Source: Heterocephalus glaber (taxonomy: Eukaryota > Chordata > Mammalia > Rodentia > Bathyergidae). Taken from it: DNA of 64,000 nt. Under the pieces are notes generated by a model. It was not told the DNA's origin, made no database searches, and was given only the letters and a program-made list of their open reading frames with translations. Positions within the stretch are counted from its first letter, which is position 1. Every line of letters begins with the position of its first letter. A program made the translations under genes and the position numbers. Below, in pieces: positions 13,301 to 22,225 of the stretch. Where the stretch lies: NCBI RefSeq assembly GCF_000247695.1, contig NW_004624784.1:13887238-13951237 (forward strand), in the 5' to 3' direction.

Positions 13301-16300
13301 GAGCTCAGGCAAAACAACTCCAGTCAATCTTGACATCCTCGTTCTCTCTCATCACTCATTTCTTATTGATTCCACTCCAGAAGAATGAATCACATCCCTT
13401 TCTTCTCGATTTTCCCTTCCTCAGGTGTAGCCTGTGTTATGTTAAAAAGCCTTATAACTAGTACCTGAATCCATCATTCCTCCTCCGTATAGCATTTCCT
13501 AAATATCACCAAAGTTGTCTTACAAGCCTTTTACTAATGCCTGAATGAATACCAGTTGTAATCCTTAAATATTTGTTACCAGTAAACAGGTATTGAATAC
13601 CTGCGATATGCCTAGTGCTCAGGATATAATTGCTGGGCCCTGGTCTCCTAGGTGTATGGATCCTTACATGACGAAGTCCATTTCATCCTGACTTATCTGT
13701 CCAGCCTCAGGTCTCACCTCTTCACTCTTCACAATACTTTGTTCTGTGGCTGCCGTACCATGTTTTCTCTTCAGATCCATCAGTGTGTCTTAAAAGTATG
13801 GTCTGTAGATGTAAATCAGAATCTCTGGGCTCAGAGCTAAGAAAGCTGAGCTTTTTTTTGGTATTGGATTTGAACTCGGGACCTTGCACTTGCAAGGCAG
13901 GTGCCAGAACCACTGAGCTAAATCCCTGGCTCAAAAGCTGAGCTTTTAACTTCTGCCTCCAAGTAATTGTCGTTCCTTGTATTTCACGTGCTTTCACATT
14001 AGTGTATCATACCCAGTTTCCTTCACCAAAAATGGCCTGCTTCCCTCTATCTTTTCTGCTCTCCAAATTCCCTTGTTTGCTGGACAAACTTCTAATCCTT
14101 CAAGGTCCTGCGTAGAGTTGCCTCTTTCTGTAACTTTTTTGACCATTCTTCCCTGTGCCTACAGAAACCTGCTTATGTGAGGCTGGGGATTTAGCTCAGT
14201 GGTTTCGTCTCCTGCCGCGCAAGCTCAAGGACCCAAGTTCGATCCCTGGTACAAAAGAAAAAAAAAAAAGCTCAAGGAAACTGCTTATGTGATTGAAACA
14301 GTAGGATATTTTGTCATCTTACATAACAAAGTCCAGAGGTAGGAAAAGTGTCAGGGCTGATTGAGTTTACAATGTCATCAGAGACCGAGATTCTTTCTTT
14401 TACACTTTGCTGTCCATGTCAGAGCTTCACTTTCAGGCCGATAGTGAATAGCTGCGACAGTTCCAGAATTGCCTTCGGTCTTGGCAATGTCCAAATGAAC
14501 AGGAGGGGCATTTTACTACTTTCTTTTTTTTCTTTGACACAGGGTCTCGCTTTGTAGTTTAAGCTGGCCTTGACCTAATTCAGTAACCTGGCCTAGCCTC
14601 AAACTCATGGCGATCCTCCTGCCTCAACCTCTGAAGTCCTGGGGTTACAGGCACATACCACCACACCTGGCAGGAGGGGCATTTTAGTTGAAACAAATGG
14701 ATACCTCTTACAGCCCTAGCTCCTAAGCTACAAACCTGTGCAGTACGTTCCTCTGCTACATGCATACTGTAAGCAGTTGTAACAGTGGGAAATATTTGTA
14801 TACCTAAATATAGAAAAGCTATAATAAACACTTGACTTAAAGATAAACAGTGATGGAGGTGTATGGGTCACTTAGCATGAATGAACTGGGAGTTGGGTCA
14901 GTTTGTGAGTAGCAGTGAGTAAACATGAAGGCCCAGTATATTATTGGAGACTTTATAAATTCTGTACAGTTGGGTTGGGGATTTAGCTCAGTGGTTCCAC
15001 CACCTGCCTCAAAAGTGCAAGGTCCCAAGTTTGATCCCCGTAATTTAAAAAAAAAAAATTCTGTACAGTTAGTCTGCAATTTTTTTTTTTTTGGTACTGG
15101 GGATCGAACTCGGGATGTTGCACTTGCGAGGCAGGCAGTGGAACCGCTGAGCTAAATCCCCAGCCCTCTGTACAGTTAGTCTGTACTAAATGTATTTTTT
15201 AAATATTTTTACTGGTTCCACTGCCTGCCTCGCAAGCTAAGGACCTAAGTTCGATCCCCGGTACCAAAAATATATATATATTTTTACTGGACTGGGGGTA
15301 TAACTTGGTGCCAGAGCACATGCTTAGGATGTACCTTGGCTTTAGTCCCTAGCATCAAAAATGTAAATGAAAAAATTTCTTCTATAATAAATTAACCTCA
15401 GTTTAATTATCACTTTTTTCCTACCATCTCTCCAGCTTGGTATAACTATTCTGCTTTACAATGTTTTTATTATTTTGTTTTATTTTACTTTTTGACTCTG
15501 TACAGAAGGCTCCTAGGGCTTTGAACCCAGGGCCTTCACTCTGAGCTACATCCCCAGCCCTTTTTTTATTTTTTAATTTTGAGACAGAGTCTCACTAAGT
15601 TACTAAATTTCCCAAACTGAGCTTGAATTTACAGTCCTCCTGCCTCAGCCTCCCAGAGTGCTAGGATTATAGACATGTACCACTGCACTTGGGCTTTTTG
15701 ACTTTTTAAGCTTAAAATACAAACACACTGTACAGCTGCCAAAAAACATTTTCTTTCTGTCCTTGTTATCTAAGCTTTTTTCTATTTCTAAATCTTTTGT
15801 GGTCCACACCTTGGAATCCCAGCACTCTGGGAAGTTGAGGCAGTAGAATTGTAAATTTGAGCTCCACCTGGGCAAATTAGTGACTTAGCAGACCCTGTCT
15901 CAAAAAAGGACTGGGGATGTAGCTCAGTGCAAAATCCCTGGGTTCAATCCCTGGTACTGCAAGAAAAAAATTGTTTTAACTTTTAAAACTTTAGTGTTAA
16001 GAACTAATATCCAAACACACACATAGGCCAACACAGGGTCAGGATCGTCACTGCCCTGTCTTCCTCCTCCCTACCTTGTCCCCTCATCTCTAATAGTAAT
16101 TCCTTCTTCTAGAATAACTTTTGAAGGACTTGCGTCTGGCTTACAGTTAACTCTTTTTTTAGTAAGTAGGAGTTGAAGTTGGATGTGGTGGTGCATGCCT
16201 CTAATCCCAGCACTTGGGAGGCTGAGACAGGAGGATTGTTGTGAGTTTGATGCCAGCCTGGGCTGCTTAGTGAGTTCAAGGCCAGCCTTAACTGCATAGT

Positions 16301-19300
16301 GAGACCCTGTCTCAAAAAAACAAAATAACAACACCAGCAACAGCAAAAAGTAGGAGTCTAAACTAATGATTGAAAATATAATATGGTAAATACATAGACA
16401 TACTCATTTGTTATAACTTGTCCACAATAGGCACCATTATTTGGTATTATTAACAACACCAAAATACAGAGTTCACCTAAAAATGTATACAGACTTCAGG
16501 AAAAGAAAAATTTATGGCCCGGGGATTTAGCTTGGTGCCTCTGCCTGCCTTGAAAGCGCAAGGTTCTGAGTTCTATCCCCAGTACCAAAAAAAAAGAAAG
16601 AAAAACTTGTATAAATATTTTAATACTAAATTTATTGAGACATCATGAGATCGATATAAGTTACCTATGGCCTCTACAAATACAAGAGGTACTCAAAGTG
16701 GTGGCCATCAGCTTCCACACATTTATTAGTATGGCAAACTGCTGTTTTGGGTAACCTTAGTCATTGAGATTGCTGCACATGCATTTTCATTTTCTTCTCT
16801 GTGGCTGGCAGAGTAGTAGGTTTCCTGTGACAGCATCCTCTAGGGTCCCCTATGTGAGAGTAACACTTGTTGAAAAAACATACTATTGGGATAACCCATT
16901 TTCTGGTCCCCCTTCTGTCTCTCTTAGACAAAAGCTATGTTTCTCTCAATAAATTTTTCTTGCTCTTAAAAAGGAAAAAACATACTACTTTTTTTCCCTG
17001 AAGTATGTATACATTTTTGGGGGGCAGACGCTAGATTTGTAAATTAAGTTGTTTACTTAATAGAAGGTATAGATATCATCACTTATTTGCTAGTGTCTGA
17101 AAGAAATGTGGCAGTTGTTAATTATGCTGTAGAAAATCTTTCACCATCTCTGCCAACAGACTTACATAAATGTTTTCATGAAATAAAAAATGCTTCAGGG
17201 GGCTGGGGATTTAGCTCAGTGGTTCCACCGCCTGCCTCGCAAGCGCAAGGACCTGAGTTCGATCCCCCGGTACCATAAAAAAAAAAAAAAAAGCTTCAGG
17301 AGGCTGAGGCAGGAGGATTGGCATGAATTTGAGGCCAACCTGGGGTACATAGTGAGTTCAAGGCCAGCCTGAACTACATAACAAGACTGTCTCAAAAGAT
17401 ACAGATAGATATACAGTTAGAGATATCTTGCTCATCAATAAAAAATGCTCATAATAGTATGAGGCAGTGAGTAACAAAGGAACAGTTAAATATTAGTCCC
17501 TATAGTCACTGAAAGAGCACAGAGAGTTCTGTGTTGGGATTGTTGCCAGTGCTTTATATTTGTGTACATAAGAGCTTACAGAACCCAGGTGGTCCATTCC
17601 TCTCAATAAAAATGGGAGTGCATTTGGCATTACACAGTTCAAGGTTCAAGCCATGGCAGACTAGCTGTGTGACCTTGGGTATGTTAAATTCTATGGAATT
17701 AGGTTTGCTTACCTTAAAATGACGCTAGTAATGGACTGGGAGTTGTAACTCTGGTAGAGCACTTGACTGCCAGGCACAAAGGGCCTGGGCTCATTCCCCA
17801 GCACCATACACACTAAGCTAGTAATTCCGATCTCTGGTGGTCATTATGAGAATGAAATGAAATAGCTCGTGTATCATTTCTTTGTACATACAGCACATAG
17901 GAAACCCTCTACCTCGGTGGCATGATTTTTCTTCACTTAGCAATCTATTGTGAATATTTTCCATATTGATAGATCTGTGCTAACAGTTAATATTGTACAC
18001 CTTTGAGCAACCCCTGCCAGAGTTACTCCTTAGCCACAAGCATTTCCTTAGTACCATGCAGTTTCCTGTTGGCTGCAGGGCTTACCACCCAAGGTGCCTT
18101 TTATCCTACAGGTGTTAACGGTTTGAGGATGCTGGGGATTCTTCATGATGCAGTTGTGTTCCTGATTGAGCAGCTCTCTGGTGCCAAGCACTGTCGGAAT
18201 TACAAATTCCGTTTCCACAAACCTGAGGAGGCCAATGAACCCCCCTTGAACCCCCATGGCTCAGCCAGGGCTGAAGTCCATCTGAGGCAAGTTTTATTCT
18301 TTTCTGTGAGCAGTTTGGGGGTCCCAATTTTATTATCTAAAGCCACAATTCTTTGCTCACATACTCTAGAGATTTACTGTATTAATGCTATTGTCTTACA
18401 TACTGCTTTATTAAAGCATTTTTCTAAATATGTTTCCATCTTTTGGCTCCAGGAAGTCAGCGTTTGACATGTTTAACTTTCTGGCTTCTAAACATCGACA
18501 GCCTCCAGAATATAACCCCAATGATGAGGAAGAGGAAGAGGTTCAGCTGAAGTCAGCTCGGTGAGTCCTGAGAGGGGAGGGTCATTAGGAGTACTTTTCT
18601 TTTCCTTGTCTCCAGCACTTCAGGAAATGATGTAGTTTTAGCCGGTCATGGTGGCACACGCCTGTAATCTCGGCTCTAGGGAGGCCGAAAGAGGAGGATC
18701 GCCATGAGTTTGAGGCCAGCCGGGGCTACATAGTGAGTTCAAGACTAGCCAGAACTACATAGCAAGACTTTGTCTCAAAAAGAAAAAGAAAGAAACTATA
18801 TGTAGTTTTGCATGGAATATAGCTTCCTGGATAACATCTGAGACAACTGAAATAGTGTTTGCATTGAAGTAGCAGTAGCTGACTGGTAAAGAGGAAAATA
18901 AGGTAGAGAGAAGAAATGAGAATAACTGTAAGGTAGCTATTGTCTCTAACCATAGTCTATGTGTCAGCTTTGGCTATAGCACCATAATCAGTACAATCAG
19001 AAAGTACTGTCTATATTTCAAATGGTCCTCTTTTTTTTTTTAATTTTTATTTCTGTCCTCAATTTATAAGGCACTTGGCTGTGCTTGACATTGGACAACA
19101 AGTCCTATTCTCTAGGAACCTTCAATTCAAGACTCAAAACAGTATTTCTTGAGGAGAATTCATTAATTACATGCCTTCTCTCTTAGGAGGGCAACTAGCA
19201 TGGATCTGCCAATGCCCATGCGTTTCCGGCACTTAAAAAAGACTTCTAAGGAGGCGGTTGGTGTCTACAGGTATGGCTACAATTCTAGAAAGAATTGCAG

Positions 19301-20840
19301 AAAACTTAACAAACTTTACCAAAATAGAGTGGACCATATGTTGGAGTGACCTCCCTCATTGAGTCCATGAGGTTTTTTTGTTTTTGGGGGTTTTTTTGGT
19401 ACCCGGGATTGAACTCGGGACCTTGCGCTTGCAAGGCAGGCAGCAGAATCACTGAGCTAAATCCCCGGCCTTCCATGAAGTTTTTATAGGTATTAGTTGA
19501 ACCTGAAATACTAGGGTGCTGCAACCCCTCATGTTAAATAGTAATTTAACACAGTGCACAGTAGAATACTGTTCATTCTAAGGCTGAGAGTGTAGATCAT
19601 TGGTAGAGCACTTGCCTAACATGCACGAGGCCCTTGGTTCACTCTAGAGCACTGGGAGAAAAGAAGGAAGGAGAGGAAGGGAGATACATCTTACTCTGAC
19701 CATTTGTCAGCACAAATCAAGTGGATCCACACTTTTCTCTCAAGTGTCTGTCTGTTCTGGGAACTAACAGACCTGGAGAATTCATTATTTTCTTTATGAA
19801 TTGACACAGTCTTGAAAATCTGTACCTGATGTCTTTTCCACCTTTATGTCCTAGGTCTCCCATTCATGGTCGAGGGCTTTTCTGTAAGAGGAACATTGAT
19901 GCAGGTGAGATGGTGATTGAGTATGCTGGCAATGTCATCCGTTCCATCCAGACCGACAAGCGTGAAAAGTACTATGACAGCAAGGTGAGTCTCCCACATT
20001 TACTCTCCCAGTTCTTTGGTTTTGTTTTAGAAAGGATATCCATGGGTCCCGAAACAAATATATGCTATCAATTCAAAACTCTGGGGATTTGGGGGGAGGG
20101 GTGTTTGTTTTATTCTAGGGGTCAAACCCAGAAAAACTTTTTTAAAAAAATATTTTGTATCTGAAACTTGGGTGGGCCACTGCTAAAGTTCAGAATCCAC
20201 TCAGGATTAGTACACAAAGATATTCTTTGAAGATTGTCTTAGTGGGTAGGTTTTTCTTTCCTGCAGAGACCTTAAGAAACCTCTAGTCTAGAGTCTAACC
20301 TAGGAGCTCTTCTTGGAAGCATATCAAAAGATAGGAGAAATCTGAACATTTACTAGAGGAAACTGTTCATCAGTGGCTATAGGTAGCATCAGGAGAAGGC
20401 TGGGAAATACACTTCAACCTGAGCTAGAATAAGATTACAAGTTCATGGCTAGGGATGTAAACTCAGTGGCAGAGCACTTGCCTAGCATATGTGAAGCTTT
20501 GGGTTTCATCTCCAGCACCAAAGCAAATCAATGAAATAAGCTTTTCGTTATCCTTCCTGAAAAGGGCATTGGTTGCTACATGTTCCGAATTGATGACTCA
20601 GAAGTAGTAGATGCCACCATGCATGGAAATGCTGCACGCTTCATCAATCACTCCTGTGAGCCTAACTGCTACTCTCGGGTCATCAATATTGATGGGCAGA
20701 AGCACATTGTCATCTTTGCTATGCGAAAGATCTACCGAGGAGAAGAGCTCACATACGACTATAAGTTCCCCATTGAGGATGCCAGCAACAAGCTGCCCTG
20801 CAACTGTGGTGCCAAGAAATGCCGGAAGTTCCTGAACTGA
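1196..20840 (+). CDS. KMT2A: KMT2A (MLL1) histone H3K4 methyltransferase, 3' part, 12 coding exons
   Basis: Span of the last twelve coding exons of KMT2A, corresponding to human exons 25-36 if numbered back from the terminal SET exon. Joined segments: 1196-1356, 1632-1817, 2017-6256, 6902-6982, 8293-8357, 9751-9921, 11565-11639, 18112-18286, 18453-18560, 19187-19270, 19855-19984, 20565-20840. They total 5,752 nt, and after one leading base give 1,916 codons plus TGA without interruption. Visible in order: end of FYRN, two taspase-1 sites, KIX-binding activation segment, FYRC, Win motif, SET, post-SET. The enzyme writes H3K4 methylation at promoters in a WDR5/RBBP5/ASH2L complex; taspase-1 cuts it into N and C fragments that re-associate through FYRN and FYRC. 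The 5' part (AT hooks, CXXC, PHD fingers, bromodomain) lies before this window. Near-identity to the human protein in the catalytic end makes the assignment secure. Confidence 0.97.
1436..1520 (+). repeat. ID SINE
   Basis: Flanked by aaaaagtcattta duplicates; about 110 bp upstream of the next KMT2A exon. Confidence 0.9.
1632..1817 (+). CDS. KMT2A: KMT2A exon (human exon 26): Ser/Pro-rich linker
   Basis: Acceptor AG at 1630-1631, donor GT at 1818-1819. It completes the Glu codon split from the previous exon and encodes a Ser/Pro-rich linker containing [18 protein letters not shown], well conserved with human MLL1. It ends on a split Gly codon. Confidence 0.95.
2017..6256 (+). CDS. KMT2A: KMT2A giant exon (human exon 27): taspase-1 sites and activation segment
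   Basis: A 4,240-nt exon, the largest of the gene and about the length of human exon 27. Acceptor AG is at 2015-2016 and donor GT at 6257-6258, followed by the good donor context gtgagtg. It encodes about 1,413 residues of mostly disordered, Ser/Pro/Thr-rich protein. A basic patch ([19 protein letters not shown], 3334-3402) precedes two taspase-1 sites: QVD/GADD at 3507-3527 and QLD/GVDD at 3663-3683. The short amphipathic segment [13 protein letters not shown] (around 4056-4094) matches the activation region that binds the KIX domain of CBP/p300. Human MLL1 has these elements in the same order, so cleavage and coactivator recruitment are inferred to be conserved. Confidence 0.97.
6590..6865. 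repeat. old L1 (L1M-type) fragment
   Basis: Resembles the conserved tttattgagatataa... / ...catccaagttgccaac-style L1M tail seen again at 11.7 kb. Diverged; identified from memory of the family. Confidence 0.4.
6902..6982 (+). CDS. KMT2A: KMT2A exon (human exon 28)
   Basis: An 81-nt exon with acceptor AG at 6900-6901 and donor GT at 6983-6984. It completes a split Gly codon, then reads [20 protein letters not shown] and on to a second split Gly. It is acidic and Gln-rich and aligns with the human linker before FYRC. Confidence 0.93.
7271..7370. other. assembly gap (100 N)
   Basis: Exactly 100 N following a (TG)n tract in a KMT2A intron, the usual placeholder for a gap of unknown size at a simple repeat. 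Confidence 0.98.
7433..7774 (-). repeat. three ID SINEs in tandem orientation
   Basis: Reverse-complement copies at 7433-7518, 7525-7637 and 7687-7774, each reading ggtac...gatcgaactc...ctaaatccccagcc. The first two are almost adjoining. Confidence 0.88.
8293..8357 (+). CDS. KMT2A: KMT2A exon (human exon 29)
   Basis: A 65-nt exon with acceptor AG at 8291-8292 and donor GT at 8358-8359. It completes Gly, then encodes [20 protein letters not shown], matching human apart from two or three substitutions. Confidence 0.93.
8400..8545 (+). repeat. MIR fragment
   Basis: Contains gttaagtgattggccaaagt and the following ...aaactcggcacctgtc, matching the MIR 3' half. Confidence 0.6.
8688..8940. repeat. 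two ID SINEs in opposite orientation
   Basis: A plus copy at 8688-8763 with gagaccaagaact duplicated on both sides, and a minus copy at 8851-8940. Confidence 0.88.
9004..9466 (+). repeat. B1-like SINE followed by two ID copies
   Basis: B1-like 9004-9120 (cctgtaatcccagctactcag), ID 9126-9208, and an older ID-like copy at 9371-9466. All plus. Confidence 0.8.
9751..9921 (+). CDS. KMT2A: KMT2A exon (human exon 30): start of FYRC
   Basis: Acceptor AG at 9749-9750, donor GT at 9922-9923. After an acidic stretch it encodes [16 protein letters not shown] and then [20 protein letters not shown], the first strand of FYRC. FYRC is the partner of FYRN in the reassembled taspase fragments. Confidence 0.96.
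10271..10965 (+). repeat. SINE cluster: B1, ID, B1, B1
   Basis: B1-like 10271-10386, ID 10394-10474, B1 10558-10682 and B1 10814-10965. The last has the duplicated middle (cctgggctacatagtgagtt then a second cagcctgaactacatag), a form of B1 typical of several rodent lineages. Confidence 0.82.
11240..11330 (+). repeat. ID SINE with 17-bp target duplication
   Basis: cagaaggtatgaatctg occurs on both sides, about 230 bp upstream of KMT2A exon 31, marking a fairly recent insertion. Confidence 0.92.
11565..11639 (+). CDS. KMT2A: KMT2A exon (human exon 31): FYRC middle
   Basis: A 75-nt exon with acceptor AG at 11563-11564 and donor GT at 11640-11641. It encodes [20 protein letters not shown] and ends in a split Gly codon. 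The intron that follows is 6.5 kb and packed with SINEs. Confidence 0.96.
11743..12176. repeat. L1M-type fragment with nested B1, then old ID
   Basis: tttgagatataatttatata before and ...ggcaaccacaaatctacttt after a B1 insert (11812-11935) belong to one old L1 tail. A degraded ID-like copy follows at 12099-12176. Confidence 0.6.
12240..12528. repeat. L1M-type 3' fragment
   Basis: aagaaatcatcctatagg and ttcatcacatgtagtagc, ending ...gcaacccaaatattcctc, follow the L1 3' region pattern; its end is split by the ID at 12529. Confidence 0.55.
12529..13149. repeat. five ID SINEs, one plus and four minus
   Basis: Plus 12529-12612; minus 12628-12690 (cut at ggaacc), 12766-12852, 12969-13052 and 13061-13149. 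The first two face each other 15 bp apart and could form a hairpin in the transcript. Confidence 0.87.
13850..13933 (-). repeat. ID SINE
   Basis: Flanked by aaagctgagctttt duplicates. The stretch 13150-13849 is intron without recognised features. Confidence 0.9.
14181..14272 (+). repeat. ID SINE
   Basis: Flanked by ctgcttatgtga duplicates. It carries the gtttcgtctcctgccgcgc variant with aaggaccc. Confidence 0.9.
14520..14673 (-). repeat. B1 SINE
   Basis: Reverse B1 with gacacagggtctcgctttgt and the terminal ...gttacaggcacataccacc. Confidence 0.85.
14974..15365. repeat. facing ID pair, truncated ID and old ID
   Basis: Plus 14974-15058 and minus 15080-15166 face each other 21 bp apart, both with ctgtacagtt flanks. 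A 5'-truncated plus copy is at 15213-15273 and an older one at 15290-15365. Confidence 0.87.
15485..15972. repeat. two B1-ID dimers
   Basis: A minus copy (15485-15695) and a plus copy (15785-15972), each a B1 monomer joined by an A-rich linker to an ID-like monomer (ggggatgtagctcag...ccctgggttcaa). Confidence 0.8.
16178..16599 (+). repeat. B1 then ID SINE
   Basis: B1 16178-16325; ID 16518-16599 flanked by related agaaaaa-tt repeats. Confidence 0.85.
16600..17080. repeat. unclassified repeat-like sequence, possible LTR end
   Basis: Intron. The segment ctcaataaatttttcttgct near 16940 resembles the U5/poly-A end of an LTR. No gene seen; low certainty. Confidence 0.25.
17199..17397 (+). repeat. 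ID and partial B1
   Basis: ID 17199-17295, flanked by gcttcagg, directly followed by a B1 lacking its 5' third (17296-17397). Confidence 0.85.
17735..17812 (+). repeat. old ID-like copy
   Basis: Diverged tggactgggagttgtaact ... ccccagcaccatac. A MIR-like stretch (gctgtgtgaccttgggtatg) lies just before it. Confidence 0.6.
18112..18286 (+). CDS. KMT2A: KMT2A exon (human exon 32): FYRC end and Win motif; GC donor
   Basis: Acceptor AG at 18110-18111. The exon completes FYRC ([20 protein letters not shown]) and includes the Win motif GSARAEVH at 18258-18281, whose central Arg docks in WDR5. Phase demands that the exon end at 18286 in ag, because the next exon supplies the third base of Arg. The intron therefore begins GCAAGT at 18287, a GC donor in its typical AG|GCAAGT context, rather than GT. 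Confidence 0.95.
18453..18560 (+). CDS. KMT2A: KMT2A exon (human exon 33): linker before SET
   Basis: Acceptor AG at 18451-18452, donor GT at 18561-18562. It encodes [20 protein letters not shown] and an acidic DEEEEE run before KSAR. The intron before it is only 166 bp. Confidence 0.96.
18638..18784 (+). repeat. B1 SINE
   Basis: gccggtcatggtggcacacg through agactttgtctcaaaa, with the duplicated middle, between two KMT2A exons. Confidence 0.87.
19187..19270 (+). CDS. KMT2A: KMT2A exon (human exon 34): pre-SET helix
   Basis: An 84-nt exon with acceptor AG at 19185-19186 and donor GT at 19271-19272. It encodes [20 protein letters not shown], the segment leading into the SET-N region. Confidence 0.96.
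19390..19472 (-). repeat. ID SINE
   Basis: Flanked by ccatgaggttttt/ccatgaagttttt. Confidence 0.9.
19580..19662 (+). repeat. old ID-like copy
   Basis: Diverged form with ggtagagcacttgcctaaca; a similar old copy is at 20445-20525 before the last KMT2A exon. Confidence 0.6.
19855..19984 (+). CDS. KMT2A: KMT2A exon (human exon 35): SET domain, first half
   Basis: Acceptor AG at 19853-19854, donor GT at 19985-19986. It encodes [20 protein letters not shown] and [20 protein letters not shown]. The GRGLF and EYAG stretches build the S-adenosylmethionine pocket of the SET fold. Confidence 0.97.
20565..20840 (+). CDS. KMT2A: KMT2A terminal coding exon (human exon 36): SET end and post-SET
   Basis: Acceptor AG at 20563-20564 and stop TGA at 20838-20840. 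It carries the SET signature NHSCEPN at 20646-20666, the YDY catalytic region near 20755, and the post-SET cysteines in [13 protein letters not shown] from 20799. These bind a zinc ion with the NHSC cysteine. All key residues are intact. Confidence 0.98.
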   Translation, partial: GIGCYMFRIDDSEVVDATMHGNAARFINHSCEPNCYSRVINIDGQKHIVIFAMRKIYRGEELTYDYKFPIEDASNKLPCNCGAKKCRKFLN

Positions 20841-22217
20841 AGCTGCTCTTCTCCCCCTGTATTGGAGTACTAGGACCCAGGGCCAGCCAAAGCAATTCTG
20901 AAGGCCTTTTCTAGCCCCGAGAGGCTCCAGGATTGAACGGGTACAGCTGAGGGGCCTCCATGATGGCTGAGCACCCTATGTCTCACATTCACATACATGT
21001 GATCATAGTCCTGGAAGGAGATGAGGTCTTGAAGAACAGATCCATGACTGGCTGTCTCATGGGGCCCCTCTGATTGTTTGATGTTAACAAGTGGGAAATG
21101 TGGTCCCTGGGAGATTTTCCTGGAAGGAGCCTATAAAGGTTAGTTATGGTGAGAGATGGGGCCTGAGCATCTCTGCAGAGAGCAGTGTCCTCCTCACCTT
21201 GGCCCTTTCCCAAGCACTATAAATGAGGGGTCAAGCAAGACCCCAGATACAGGGCTGGTCGGATACCTGGTCATGTACAGCCAGGCTCCACCTGTGGCCA
21301 TCTGTTGACCAAACAAGATGGTGGTTTTCCCTATTATCCTCCCCTTGGAGCATTCACTTCCTGTCAGAAGACAAGATTCCTAGTACCTCTGGTGTCAAAA
21401 GGCTGTCTTGGGGTTGTGCCAAGTAATTACCAAACCTTGAGCCTGTGGGCTTTTAGTGGGAGTGGTAGTCCATGAGCCTTATCTCAGTCAAGTAACCTTT
21501 CCTGACAATAGGAGCGGCTTCCCTCTCCCATCCCTTCTCTTCACTCCACCTTCTCCCTTTCCCCTGTTCTTCATCCCACTGCTTTCCCATTCTTCCTTTT
21601 GGGTGGTGGGGGAGACTGGCTCCCTGCTCAAGGACACGCCCTGATGGGCATAGGACGTGCCTCTAGTACATTCCTGCCCTGTAAGCACTCCAGGTGGGGG
21701 AGTGGACAGGAGCCATTGGCCATAACCAGACAGAATTTGGAGAAGTTTTCCTAAAGCTCCACTGAAAGTTTTGTAAGAAATATAGGTAACATGATTTTTT
21801 AGAAGAGACTAAAGATTAAATCATGCAACAACCAGAGTATCACAACTGGGACGACCCCTGGGGCCCATTGCTAAGACATGTTACTTTCTTTTTCCCTTGG
21901 TAAAACATAGGAAGACTTTCTTTTTGAATGGTCAGTGTCCAGTTGAAGGCAGAACACTAATCAATTTTAAGGCCCAAAACGGGGACTAGACCACCTTGTG
22001 TTGAGGGATCTCTGCCACCTACATGTAATCCTTGGATGAAGTAAATTAAATGACACTACTGCCCTGATTACTCCTTAGGATGTGGTCAAAACAGCATCAA
22101 ATGTTTCTTCTCTTCCTTCCCCCAAGACAGTGTTAAATTAAGTCATTTAACCTGTTAAATTAAGTCATTGGATTTTACTCTGTTCTGTTTACAGTTTACT
22201 ATTTAAGGTTTTATAAA

Positions 22218-22225
22218 TGTAAATA
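22218..22225 (+). promoter_or_regulatory. Pumilio-type element in KMT2A 3'UTR
   Basis: TGTAAATA matches the UGUANAUA consensus bound by PUM1/PUM2 and lies in an AU-rich part of the 3'UTR. A single octamer can occur by chance, so function is only a suggestion. Confidence 0.35.

Noticed and set aside
12869..13333. 154-codon plus-strand open frame
   Set aside because: Crosses two reverse ID SINEs in a KMT2A intron; no protein similarity.
18003..18467. 154-codon frame taken as one exon
   Set aside because: It reads through the GC donor and the 166-bp intron; only 18112-18286 matches KMT2A.
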